Below are positions 49,242 to 57,511 of a stretch of 64,000 nt of DNA, in pieces. The notes beneath the pieces are model-generated. The model was not told the DNA's origin. It ran no database searches and saw only the letters and a program-made list of their open reading frames with translations. A program made the position numbers and the translations under genes. The DNA comes from Rhodanobacter soli (GTDB lineage Bacteria > Pseudomonadota > Gammaproteobacteria > Xanthomonadales > Rhodanobacteraceae): positions 1 to 64,000 of the forward strand of contig NZ_JBEPSD010000002.1 of the NCBI RefSeq assembly GCF_040548735.1. Direction: 5' to 3'. How positions within the stretch are numbered: the stretch's first letter is position 1; every line of letters begins with the position of its first letter.

Positions 49242-51158
49242 ATGCCCCGTTCGCGCCTGCATCGCCTGTTCACCACACCGCTGCAACTGACCCGGCGCGG
49301 CGTGCTGTATGGCGCGCTGGTGCTGCTGGTGCTGCTGTTCGTGCCGCTGATCGTGGCCAGCAGCCGCTGGCTGCATGCCGCGCGGGTCGACCTCACCACC
49401 GACAAGCTGTACACGCTGACGCCGGGCACGCTGCACATCGTCGATACGTTGAAGCGGCCGCTGCGGCTGACCCTGTATTTCTCCGAGCATGCCACCCGCG
49501 ACCTGCCGCAACTGCGCAGCTACGAGCAGCGCGTGCGCGAGATGCTGCAGGAGATGGTGGCGCGTTCGCACGGCCATATCCGCCTGCAGATCATCGACCC
49601 GGTGCCGTATTCCGACGATGAGGCCAGCGCCGAAGGCAATGGCCTGACCGCGGCGAACGGCGGCAGCAACGGCGAGCGGGTGTTCTTCGGCCTGGCCGGC
49701 AGCGCCATGTCCGGCAGCCTCGAGAGCGAGGGCACGGACGACCGCGTGCCGGAAAAGACACTGGCGATCGCATTCTTCGATCCGGCCCGCGAGGCCTTCC
49801 TGGAATACGACATCGCCAAGCTGCTGTACGAGTTGAACCAGGCCAGCAAACCGCCGATCGGGGTGATCAGTTCGCTGCCGGTCGAAGGCAACCCCATGCT
49901 CAGCGAGCAGCCGTGGACGGTGCTGCAGCAGCTCGGCCAGCTGTTCGACGTGAGGACGCTGGATTCGTCGACGCTGCGGAAGGTCGACGACAACATCAGG
50001 GTGTTGCTGCTGATCCATCCCAAGCGGTTGCCACCCGACGCGCAGTACGCGATCGACCAGTACGTGCTGCGCGGCGGTCACCTGGTGGTGTTCGTCGACC
50101 CCGACGCGGAACTCGACACCTCGCCGTACGGACCCGACAGCATCACCTTCCCCGATCACGGCTCGGACCTGCCGCGGCTGTTCAAGGCCTGGGGGGTGAG
50201 TTACGACCCGCACAAGGTGGTGCTGGACCGCGCGCGCGCGCTGCAGATCGAGCTGGCCGGCAGCAGCCTCAACCATCCGGCGATGCTCGACCTCGGCGCG
50301 CAGGAACTGAACCGCAACGACGTGGTTACCGCCAGCCTGCAACGCATCAACGTGTCCACCGCGGGCTATTTCGACCTGGCCGCGGACGCGCGCACGCGGC
50401 TCGTGCCGCTGCTGCAGAGCAGCGCCGAGGCCGAGGTGGTGCCGACCCAGCGAGTACTGGATGCGAACAGCGACCCCACGACGCTGCTGCAGGATTACAA
50501 GCCGGACAACGCGCACTACGTGCTGGCGGCGCGCCTGCGCGGCACGTTCGAGAGCGCGTTCCCCGAGCGGGCCGGCGTGGCGGGCCACCGGGCCAGGTCG
50601 GCGTCGAATGCCGAGGTGATCCTGGTCGCCGACACCGACCTGCTCAGTGACCGGCTATGGGTGGAGCCGCAGAACATCCTCGGCCAGACCATGATGCGGG
50701 TCTTCGCCAACAACGGGGATTTCGTCACCAACCTGGTGGACAACCTCAGCGGTTCCTCGGCGCTGCTGTCGATTCGCGGCCGCTCCACTTCGCAGCGGCC
50801 GTTCACGCGTGTGCAGGCTTTGCGCAACGTGGCCGACCAGAAATTCCTGCAGAAAGAGCAGGAGCTGGAACAGGAGCTCGCCGACACCCGGCGCCGGCTG
50901 GACGAACTGCAGCCGACCAAGGGTGGCCACGCCAGCACGGCCACCGCCGAGCAGCGCCGCGAGATCGAGCAGTTCCGCCAGCGTCAGCTGGCGATCAACA
51001 AGGAATTGCGCGACGTGCAGCACCAGCTCAACGCCGAGATCGACGCGCTCGGCCTGCGCCTGAAGTTCATCAACATCGTGCTGGTGCCGGCGCTGGTGGT
51101 GTTGCTCGGCCTGCTGTACGGCTGGCGGCGCACCCGGTACAGCCGCCAGCGGCGGTGA
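49242..51158 (+). CDS. GldG-family ABC transporter auxiliary protein
   Basis: A 638-aa protein with one N-terminal membrane segment (about 20-42, GVLYGALVLLVLLFVPLIVA), an extracytoplasmic ABC_transp_aux domain (ARVDLTTDKLYTLTPGTLHIVDTLKRPLRLTLYFSEHA, LEYDIAKLLYELNQASKPPIGVISSLPVEG, YVLRGGHLVVFVDPDAEL) and a C-terminal membrane segment after a coiled coil (EQELEQELADTRRRLDELQ). The GldG/IFT52-like fold suggests a periplasmic binding role. In many proteobacterial clusters a DUF4340 gene follows; here it does not. Confidence 0.9.
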   Translation: MPRSRLHRLFTTPLQLTRRGVLYGALVLLVLLFVPLIVASSRWLHAARVDLTTDKLYTLTPGTLHIVDTLKRPLRLTLYFSEHATRDLPQLRSYEQRVREMLQEMVARSHGHIRLQIIDPVPYSDDEASAEGNGLTAANGGSNGERVFFGLAGSAMSGSLESEGTDDRVPEKTLAIAFFDPAREAFLEYDIAKLLYELNQASKPPIGVISSLPVEGNPMLSEQPWTVLQQLGQLFDVRTLDSSTLRKVDDNIRVLLLIHPKRLPPDAQYAIDQYVLRGGHLVVFVDPDAELDTSPYGPDSITFPDHGSDLPRLFKAWGVSYDPHKVVLDRARALQIELAGSSLNHPAMLDLGAQELNRNDVVTASLQRINVSTAGYFDLAADARTRLVPLLQSSAEAEVVPTQRVLDANSDPTTLLQDYKPDNAHYVLAARLRGTFESAFPERAGVAGHRARSASNAEVILVADTDLLSDRLWVEPQNILGQTMMRVFANNGDFVTNLVDNLSGSSALLSIRGRSTSQRPFTRVQALRNVADQKFLQKEQELEQELADTRRRLDELQPTKGGHASTATAEQRREIEQFRQRQLAINKELRDVQHQLNAEIDALGLRLKFINIVLVPALVVLLGLLYGWRRTRYSRQRR

Positions 51159-51270
51159 AAGCGGCAATCTGCCGCAAGCCCGTGGCACCGCTGCGGCTGA
51201 CTCTGCCGGCGCGCGGCATTATGCTGGGAGGTCGCCGGCCGTTGCCGGCGCAGACAGAAGTGCCGGTGCA

Positions 51271-52152
51271 GTGACTGCAACCTTGCTGAAATGGATCGTG
51301 CCGTGGGAGTTCTCGTGGGTCTTGCTCGCGTGCTTCGTGTCGGCCAGCGTGCTGTACCTGCGCGGCAGCCGCCGGCTGCCGGTCAGCTTCGGCCGCAAGC
51401 TGGCGTTCTGGTGCGGCATGGCGATCATCTACCTGTCGCTGCACACGTACCTGGATTACTACGCCGAGCATGAGTTCTTCATGCATCGCATCCAGCAGTT
51501 GCTGCTGCACCACATCGCGCCGCTGCTGATCGTCACCGCGTATCCGGCCACGGTGTTGCGCGCCGGCCTGCCGCTGGCCTGGCGGGTGCGCCTGCTGCGG
51601 CCGCTGCAGCGCTCCTGGCCGTGGCGGCTGGTCAGCGGCGTATTGCTGAATCCCACCGTGGCGACGCTGCTGTTCATCGCCTTCATCCTGGTCTGGCTGA
51701 TCCCGTCCATGCAGACGCTGGCGATGCTGGACTGGCGCATCTACCGCTTCATGAACTGGAGCATGCTGGTCAGCGGCTTCGCCTACTGGTCGCTGGTGCT
51801 GGACCATCGGCCGCATCCGCCGGGGCGGATGACCGCCGGACTGCGTGTGCTGTCGCCGGCGATCACCATGACGCCGCAGATCGTGGCCGGCGCGATCGTC
51901 ACGTTCTCCAAGACCGACCTGTACCCGATCTTCGAGATCTGCGGCCGCGCGTTCACCTTCAACGTGCTGACCGGGCAGCTGATCGGCGGCGTGATCATCT
52001 GGGTGCCTTCGGCGCTGGTGGAATCGATCGGCGGCCTGATGGCGCTGCGCATGTGGCTGCGCCTGTCGCGCAACGGCCGGTTGCCGCGCAGGCCGCTGCG
52101 TCGGCCCGCGGCCCGCCGCGCGACCGCGGTCGATACGGCCGTGCCGGACTGA
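51271..52152 (+). CDS. Cytochrome c oxidase assembly protein, CtaG/caa3 type
   Basis: A 293-aa membrane protein from GTG 51271 with about seven hydrophobic segments, of the caa3_CtaG family (PF09678, not Cox11). Typical motifs are FFMHRIQQLLLHHIAPLLIV, LDHRPHPPGRMTAGLRVL and TFNVLTGQLIGGVIIWVPSAL. In Bacillus CtaG is needed for formation of active caa3 oxidase. Downstream on the opposite strand lie PCuAC and SCO genes for copper delivery, which supports a role in copper-centre assembly. The His-rich TM1-TM3 segments may contact metal. Confidence 0.88.
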   Translation: MTATLLKWIVPWEFSWVLLACFVSASVLYLRGSRRLPVSFGRKLAFWCGMAIIYLSLHTYLDYYAEHEFFMHRIQQLLLHHIAPLLIVTAYPATVLRAGLPLAWRVRLLRPLQRSWPWRLVSGVLLNPTVATLLFIAFILVWLIPSMQTLAMLDWRIYRFMNWSMLVSGFAYWSLVLDHRPHPPGRMTAGLRVLSPAITMTPQIVAGAIVTFSKTDLYPIFEICGRAFTFNVLTGQLIGGVIIWVPSALVESIGGLMALRMWLRLSRNGRLPRRPLRRPAARRATAVDTAVPD

Positions 52153-52166
52153 GTTTCGCCGCGGGC

Positions 52167-52676
52167 TCAGTGGCCGTGCGGCATCGCGCCGTGGTCCATC
52201 GCCGGCATCGCGTGGTCGGTGTGTCCGTCGCCGGCGTCCAGCGCATTCGCCGGGCGCGCGATGAAATCGGTGGCCAGCGTGCTGCCGTCGCCGAACTGCA
52301 GCGTCAGCGTGACGGTGTCGCCGGGTTTCACCGGCGCGTTCGGCTGCATCAGCATCAGGTGATAACCAGCCGGGGCCAGCTCCGCCTTGCCGTGCGCGGG
52401 CACGTTCAGCGCGTCGACCATGCTCATGCGGCTCATGCCGCCCGCGCGCGAACTCTGGTGCAGCATCACCTCGGCGTACACCGTGCTGCCGGCGCCGCGC
52501 AGCGCGACCGGCTGCTCGCCATCGTTTTCCAGCGTGACATAAGCACCGGCCGGCAGCGCGCCGGGCAGCACGCGGATCCAGGCGTGGCTGGCGCGGATGT
52601 GATCGGCGTCGGTGGCGTGGGCACCGCCGGCCAGCAGCAGGCCGGACAGCAGCAACGACAGCGTGGGTGACTTCAT
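52167..52676 (-). CDS. Copper chaperone PCu(A)C
   Basis: A 169-aa periplasmic protein with signal peptide MKSPTLSLLLSGLLLAGGAHA. The Cu(I)-binding pattern H-x10-M-x21-H-x-M is exact: H73, M84, H106, M108 (HQSSRAGGMSRM ... GYHLMLM). A His/Met-rich tail (GDGHTDHAMPAMDHGAMPHGH) adds a second metal site. It delivers copper to the CuA site of cytochrome c oxidase together with SCO proteins. The start overlaps the SCO gene stop by ATGA. Confidence 0.94.
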   Translation of the reverse strand: MKSPTLSLLLSGLLLAGGAHATDADHIRASHAWIRVLPGALPAGAYVTLENDGEQPVALRGAGSTVYAEVMLHQSSRAGGMSRMSMVDALNVPAHGKAELAPAGYHLMLMQPNAPVKPGDTVTLTLQFGDGSTLATDFIARPANALDAGDGHTDHAMPAMDHGAMPHGH

Positions 52677-53290
52677 GGGGTGGCTCCGGTGTCGAGCAGC
52701 AGGTGCAGGTCGTGCACCAGGTCATCCTGCGAGGCGGACGGCGTGGCCAGCACGCGCGCGCGGCCGTCGCGGTCGAACACGTAGATCGCCGAGCTGTGGC
52801 TGACTTCGTAGGCTCCGTCGGCCGAGCTGGGCTCGCGGGTGAAGGCGGAGCGATAGCGCTTGCTCAGCGCCTCGACGCTGCGCGCATCACCGACCAGGCC
52901 CACGGCCCGCTTGTCGAATGCGTTGACGTAGGCGTGCATGATCGCCGGCGTGTCGCGCGCCGGATCGACGCTGACGAACAGGATCCGCGCACCGTCGGCC
53001 AGCGGCCCCAGCCGCTGCATCACCACGTGCAACTGCGCCAGGGTCAGCGGGCAGACGTCGGGGCAGTGGGTGTAGCCGAAGTACAGCAGCACCACCTTGC
53101 CGCGGTAGTCGGCGCCGGTGACGGCCTTGCCGCTGTCGTCGGTGAGCTTGAAGTCGAGGTCGGGCATGTGTCCGCTGATGTTGGTCAGCCGGAACGGCAG
53201 CGGCTCGCCGCGGTGGCAGCCGCCCAGCAGCAGGCCGGCGGCAAGCAGCAGGAACAGCAGGGCGGGGCGCAGCCAGTGACGGGGCTTCAT
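52673..53290 (-). CDS. SCO1/SenC family copper-binding lipoprotein
   Basis: A 205-aa thioredoxin-fold protein. The N-terminus MKPRHWLRPALLFLLLAAGL ends in a lipobox LLLGGC (C25). The copper/redox motif is THCPDVC (C76, C80), with the distal His in AYEVSHSSAIYVFD. SCO proteins insert copper into or reduce the CuA site of cytochrome oxidase. It is translated with PCuAC (ATGA overlap). The start at 53290 is preferred; an upstream ATG at 53311 is possible. Confidence 0.93.
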   Translation of the reverse strand: MKPRHWLRPALLFLLLAAGLLLGGCHRGEPLPFRLTNISGHMPDLDFKLTDDSGKAVTGADYRGKVVLLYFGYTHCPDVCPLTLAQLHVVMQRLGPLADGARILFVSVDPARDTPAIMHAYVNAFDKRAVGLVGDARSVEALSKRYRSAFTREPSSADGAYEVSHSSAIYVFDRDGRARVLATPSASQDDLVHDLHLLLDTGATP

Positions 53291-53372
53291 GCGAGAATCC
53301 TGGGTCTTCATCCGTTCAAGCATACGACACCGGCCGCGTTGCCGGGTCCGCCGACCAGGGGATACGAACACG

Positions 53373-53750
53373 ATGCGACAAATTGTCAGTACCCGCGTCG
53401 CCCTGCTGATCGGTGTCACCGGCGCCAGCGCGGTGCTGCTGGGCGCCTTCGGCGCGCATGCGTTGCGCGGCGTGCTCGACGCCCGTGGCGCCGAGTTGTG
53501 GCATACGGCGGTGAACTACCACGCATGGCATGCGCTGGCGCTGGCCGTGGCGGCGGGGCTCGGGCGTGGCCACAGCGGACGCGTCGCGATGGCGGCGTTC
53601 GTCGTCGGCATCGTGCTGTTCAGCGGCAGCCTGTACGCATTGGCGCTGGGTGCGCCGCGCTGGGTCGGGATCATCACGCCATTCGGGGGGCTCGCCTTCG
53701 TTGCCGGCTGGCTCGCGCTCGGGTGGGCGTTGCGCACGCGTAACGAATAG
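53373..53750 (+). CDS. DUF423 family membrane protein
   Basis: A 125-aa protein with four hydrophobic segments: MRQIVSTRVALLIGVTGASAVLLGAFGAHALRGVLDARGAELWHTAVNYH, FVVGIVLFSGSLYALALGAPRWVG and ITPFGGLAFVAGWLAL, the DUF423 signature (YwdK/YgdD-like inner-membrane proteins of unknown function). It is divergent from the SCO gene. Confidence 0.9.
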   Translation: MRQIVSTRVALLIGVTGASAVLLGAFGAHALRGVLDARGAELWHTAVNYHAWHALALAVAAGLGRGHSGRVAMAAFVVGIVLFSGSLYALALGAPRWVGIITPFGGLAFVAGWLALGWALRTRNE

Positions 53751-53799
53751 TTCTTGCAGTTGTCATTCCATGGTCATGGCTGGTTGCGATGGTGCCGGC

Positions 53800-54213
53800 A
53801 TGAACACGCAGATCGCCTTCCGCCATCGATCTCTTGCGGCGTGGTCACCCGGCCGCATTCCCCGCAGCTTGCCCGTCGTCGTGTTGCTTGCGCTGTTCTC
53901 GGCATGCCTGCTGTGGTGGTGCTGGCCGGCAGCCGATCGTGCGGCGGAACAGCCTTCGATCCAGCAACTCGTGCACTGGCAGGATGCGGACCATGATTGG
54001 CTACTGGTGGTCGACCCGGCAACCCGCGAGCTGGTGGTCTACGACGCCACCGACGGCCGTCCGCTGGAGCGTCTCGGCGCGGACGACGGCTTGCCGGACG
54101 TGCAGTCGATCGCGCAGCAGGGGTCGTGGTTGTTCGTGACGGGCCGGCAGCACCCGAAGCTGCGCCTGCTGAAGTTGCCGGAGCTGCAGGCGGTTGCCGC
54201 AAGCGACCGCTAG
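53800..54213 (+). CDS. Hypothetical single-pass membrane protein
   Basis: A 137-aa protein from MNTQIAFRHRSLAAWSPGRI, with one hydrophobic segment (SLPVVVLLALFSACLLWWCW, about residues 24-43) and an extracytoplasmic domain (WLLVVDPATRELVVYDATDGRPLERLGADDG ... WLFVTGRQHPKLRLLKLPEL) that resembles a single PQQ/NHL-like beta-propeller blade pair. Earlier in-frame ATGs at 53770 and 53776 exist. It overlaps the convergent CPBP gene stop by 4 bases. I do not recognise the family. Confidence 0.55.
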   Translation: MNTQIAFRHRSLAAWSPGRIPRSLPVVVLLALFSACLLWWCWPAADRAAEQPSIQQLVHWQDADHDWLLVVDPATRELVVYDATDGRPLERLGADDGLPDVQSIAQQGSWLFVTGRQHPKLRLLKLPELQAVAASDR

Positions 54214-54980
54214 AAACCGCCGGCCAGCGGCAGGGCCACGTGCAGCATCAGGTCCGCGCAGAAGTGCGCCAGCATCGCGTGCTCCAGCCCGTACTTCCAG
54301 AACAGGCCGCCGAACACGACGGCGACGACGGCGTTCAACAACACAATGCGCGCGACGAGCAGCGGGGTGCCGAGCAGGCCGGCGGCATGCGCGGCGGGCA
54401 GGTGGCCGGCGCCGAACAACAGCGCGGCCAACACGATCGCCAGCGCTAACATCCACGGCCGCGCCACGCGCCGGTTGCAGCGCGCCAGCAGCCACACCAG
54501 CGCGCTGACCAGCAGCAGCCGGCACAGCACTTCCTCCACGATGCCGCCGTAGAACGAAGCCAGCGCACCGCGCCACGCCTGCACGGTGTCCTCCGCATGC
54601 TTCGGGCCGAGCGCCGACAACCCGACCACCAGCAACGCGGCCAGCACGCCGAGCATGACAGCCAGCCACCAGTGCGGGCGCCGTGCCGGATCGCGCGGCC
54701 GCCGGTATACCCAGGCGCGCAACCATGGCGCATCGAGACCGTACGGCGCGCCCAGGTACAGGCCAAGCCAACCCAGCAGCCAGCACAGCATGCCGGTCTC
54801 CACCGCCGCCTTCAGCACGATGACCGGCAAGGGCAATGGCAGCGCGGCGAATTTCTGCGGCGTCAGCGCCATCGCATACGGCATCAGCGCCAGCGTGGCC
54901 AGCGCACCGGCGACGCCGAACAGTGCGGCGAGTTTCACGTGCGGGCCGCTGACCGGCAGGATGGACGGGTTGGCGGACAT
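54210..54980 (-). CDS. CPBP family intramembrane metalloprotease (Abi)
   Basis: A 256-aa integral membrane protein with seven to eight segments. The CPBP (CAAX protease/bacteriocin-processing) motifs are complete: E-E-V-L-C-R in YGGIVEEVLCRLLL (E149, E150, R154), FGAGHLP, and HFCADLMLH near the end. Bacterial members process or degrade membrane peptides and some protect against bacteriocins. It is the third gene of the SPFH-RHH-CPBP unit, starting 24 bp after the RHH gene stop. Confidence 0.88.
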   Translation of the reverse strand: MSANPSILPVSGPHVKLAALFGVAGALATLALMPYAMALTPQKFAALPLPLPVIVLKAAVETGMLCWLLGWLGLYLGAPYGLDAPWLRAWVYRRPRDPARRPHWWLAVMLGVLAALLVVGLSALGPKHAEDTVQAWRGALASFYGGIVEEVLCRLLLVSALVWLLARCNRRVARPWMLALAIVLAALLFGAGHLPAAHAAGLLGTPLLVARIVLLNAVVAVVFGGLFWKYGLEHAMLAHFCADLMLHVALPLAGGF

Positions 54981-55004
54981 GCGTGCGTACTCCCCGTGAG
55001 CGGT

Positions 55005-55199
55005 TCAATCCGCGTCGTTGTCGTCGGCTGCCGGCCTGGCCGGGCCGGTCTTCAGCCGGCCGGCCTTGCGCAGCGCGTCGCGCAGCACGTATTCGATCTG
55101 TGCGTTGACGCTGCGCAGCTCGTCGTCCGACCAGCGCTGCATCGCGTCCAGCACGGTGGCGCTGATGCGCAGCGGGTAGGCTTTTTTCTCGACGGTCAT
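55005..55199 (-). CDS. Arc-like ribbon-helix-helix protein
   Basis: A 64-aa basic-then-acidic protein, [30 protein letters not shown], with KAYPLRIS as the likely DNA-contact ribbon and two helices ([14 protein letters not shown] and [18 protein letters not shown]), the layout of Arc/MetJ repressors. The tail ([10 protein letters not shown]) is acidic. It lies 9 bp after the SPFH gene and before the CPBP gene in the same direction. Autoregulation at the palindrome 56113-56129 upstream of the operon is plausible but untested. Confidence 0.8.
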   Translation of the reverse strand: MTVEKKAYPLRISATVLDAMQRWSDDELRSVNAQIEYVLRDALRKAGRLKTGPARPAADDNDAD

Positions 55200-55208
55200 C
55201 GTGACGCG

Positions 55209-56084
55209 TCAGTACAGCGTGCCGGTATTCAGCACCGGCTGGGTGCCGCGCTCGCCGCACAGCACCACCAGCAGGTTGCTTACCATCGCCGCCTTGCGCT
55301 CCTCGTCGAGGTTCACCACGCCGCGCTGGCTGAGCTGGTCCAGCGCCATCTCGACCATGCTCACCGCGCCTTCGACGATTTTCGTGCGGGCCGCGATGAT
55401 CGCGCCGGCCTGCTGCCGCTGCAGCATCGCCTGGGCGATTTCCTGGGCGTAGGCGAGGTGGCTGATGCGCGCCTCGACCACCTGCACACCGGCCTTCCCG
55501 AGGCGGGTCTGGATTTCGTCGCGCAGGTGCGAGTTGATCACGTCGCCATGGCTGCGCAGCGACGGCTTGCCGTCGTCATGGGCGTCGTACGGGTAGCTCT
55601 GCGCCATCTGCCGCAGCGCCGATTCGCTCTGGATGTGCACGTAGTTCTCGTAGTCGTCCACGCAGAACACCGCTTCGGCCGTATCCAGCACCTGCCATAC
55701 CACCACGGCGCCGATCTCGATCGGGTTGCCGTCGTTGTCGTTGACCTTCAGCTTGCCGCTCTCGAAATTGCGCACCCGCAACGAGATGCGCTGGCGGCTG
55801 TAGAACGGGTTGGTCCAGCGCAGGCCTTCGTGGCGCACCGTGCCGGCGTACTTGCCGAACAGCTGCAGCACCTGGCCCTCGTTCGGGGCGACCTGGAAAA
55901 AGCCTTTCAGCATGAAGCCGTCGACGGCCAGCAGGATCACGCCGGCAAGTATCCGAGCCACGGGAGGGGCGTCCGGATGGGCGTGAATTGCCGAAACCAC
56001 CAGCGCTGCGCCGAGGCCGGCGAGCACCAGGCACAGCCCGATGAAGGGAATGCCGGCGACGGAAAAGCCATTGCGTTCGTTCAT
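55209..56084 (-). CDS. SPFH/Band 7 domain protein
   Basis: A 291-aa protein: two N-terminal hydrophobic segments (about 8-28 and 38-58, [20 protein letters not shown] and [17 protein letters not shown]), then the SPFH/prohibitin domain ([81 protein letters not shown]) and an extended helical region ([27 protein letters not shown]). A GGGAG site precedes the ATG at 56084. SPFH proteins scaffold membrane microdomains and often control membrane proteases. It is the first gene of the three-gene unit. Confidence 0.9.
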   Translation of the reverse strand: MNERNGFSVAGIPFIGLCLVLAGLGAALVVSAIHAHPDAPPVARILAGVILLAVDGFMLKGFFQVAPNEGQVLQLFGKYAGTVRHEGLRWTNPFYSRQRISLRVRNFESGKLKVNDNDGNPIEIGAVVVWQVLDTAEAVFCVDDYENYVHIQSESALRQMAQSYPYDAHDDGKPSLRSHGDVINSHLRDEIQTRLGKAGVQVVEARISHLAYAQEIAQAMLQRQQAGAIIAARTKIVEGAVSMVEMALDQLSQRGVVNLDEERKAAMVSNLLVVLCGERGTQPVLNTGTLY

Positions 56085-56112
56085 GTGTTGTCTCCCTGAG
56101 GTGTACTGATTA

Positions 56113-56129
56113 GATATCAAATTGATATC
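56113..56129. promoter_or_regulatory. Perfect 17-bp palindrome, candidate operator
   Basis: GATATCAA-A-TTGATATC lies 29 bases before the SPFH start, in a short AT-rich patch within GC-rich DNA, in the region shared with divergent purT. A symmetric site of this length is unlikely by chance here. The RHH protein in the same operon is the natural candidate to bind it. Confidence 0.65.
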
Positions 56130-56226
56130 AGTTGCAATAAGGGTGGTGACACTTCCCGAGAAGGGCAGCAGGTCGCGTTGTAACCCGGCCGCATACAATG
56201 CGGGTTTGCCCGCACCGGAGAACCCG

Positions 56227-57408
56227 ATGAAGCCATTCGGCACGCCCTATTCCGACCATGCGTTGCGCGTCCTGCTGCTCGGCGCCGGCGAGTTGGGCAA
56301 GGAGGTGGCGATCGAACTGCAGCGCTACGCGGTGGAAGTGATCGCGGTGGATCGCTATGCGAATGCGCCGGCCATGCAGATTGCCCATCGCAGCCACGTC
56401 GTCGACATGCTCGACGGCAAGGCGTTGCGCGCGGTGATCGAGCTGGAAAAACCCGACCTGGTGGTGCCGGAGATCGAGGCGATCCACACGCCGACCCTGA
56501 TCGAGCTGGAGAAGGAGGGGCAGCGGGTGATCCCGACGGCCCGCGCGGCATGGCTGACGATGGACCGCGAGGGCATCCGCAAGCTGGCCGCCGAGGAACT
56601 GAAATTGCCGACCTCGCCGTACCGCTTCTGCGATGACGAATCACAGTACCGCGAGGCGGCGGCCGCGATCGGCTACCCGTTCGTGATCAAGCCGGTGATG
56701 AGTTCGTCCGGCAAGGGCCAGAGCGTGGTGCGCGGCACCGACGAGCTGCAGCATGCGTGGGATTACGCGCAATCCGGCGGGCGCGCCGGCAAGGGCCGGG
56801 TGATCGTCGAGGGTTTTGTCGACTTCGACTACGAGATCACCATGCTCACCGTGCGGCATGTCGATGGCGTGAGCTTCTGCGCGCCGATCGGCCATCGCCA
56901 GGAGGAGGGCGACTACCGCGAATCGTGGCAGCCGCAGCCGATGAGCGATGCCGCGCTGGCCGAGGCGCAGCGGCAGGCGGCGGCGGTCACCGGCGCGCTG
57001 GGCGGCTGGGGCGTGTTCGGCGTGGAGTTCTTCGTGAAGGGCGATGCGGTGATTTTCTCCGAGGTCAGCCCGCGGCCGCACGACACCGGCCTGGTCACCC
57101 TGATCTCGCAGGAATTCTCCGAGTTCGCCTTGCATGCACGCGCGATCCTCGGCTTGCCGATTCCGGTGATCCACCAGTACGGGCCGTCGGCCTCGTGCGC
57201 GGTGCTGGTCGAGGGCGACGGCACGGGGCCGCGCTACCACGGCGTCGCCGCGGCACTGGCCGAGCCGGACACGCAGCTGCGCATCTTCGGCAAGCCCGCG
57301 GTGAAGGGTCGCCGGCGCATGGCGGTGACGCTGGCGCGCGCCGGGTCGCTGGAGGCGGCGGTGGGCAAGGCGGTGCGTGCGGCTGGGCATTTGCGCATCG
57401 AGTTGTGA
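56227..57408 (+). CDS. purT: Formate-dependent phosphoribosylglycinamide formyltransferase
   Basis: PurT makes formyl-GAR in purine synthesis from formate and ATP, an alternative to folate-dependent PurN. It is a 393-aa ATP-grasp enzyme: [48 protein letters not shown] (ATP loop), [16 protein letters not shown] and [26 protein letters not shown] site stands 8 bases before the ATG at 56227. Divergent from the SPFH operon. Confidence 0.96.
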   Translation: MKPFGTPYSDHALRVLLLGAGELGKEVAIELQRYAVEVIAVDRYANAPAMQIAHRSHVVDMLDGKALRAVIELEKPDLVVPEIEAIHTPTLIELEKEGQRVIPTARAAWLTMDREGIRKLAAEELKLPTSPYRFCDDESQYREAAAAIGYPFVIKPVMSSSGKGQSVVRGTDELQHAWDYAQSGGRAGKGRVIVEGFVDFDYEITMLTVRHVDGVSFCAPIGHRQEEGDYRESWQPQPMSDAALAEAQRQAAAVTGALGGWGVFGVEFFVKGDAVIFSEVSPRPHDTGLVTLISQEFSEFALHARAILGLPIPVIHQYGPSASCAVLVEGDGTGPRYHGVAAALAEPDTQLRIFGKPAVKGRRRMAVTLARAGSLEAAVGKAVRAAGHLRIEL

Positions 57409-57511
57409 GCGCGGGCGTCAGTCCAGCTCAATGCGATAGGCTTGCGTGACGAGGCTCCTGCAAGTACGACGGGCGGTCTGTCATGGCCGCTGATTGATCG
57501 AGGGTGATGAA

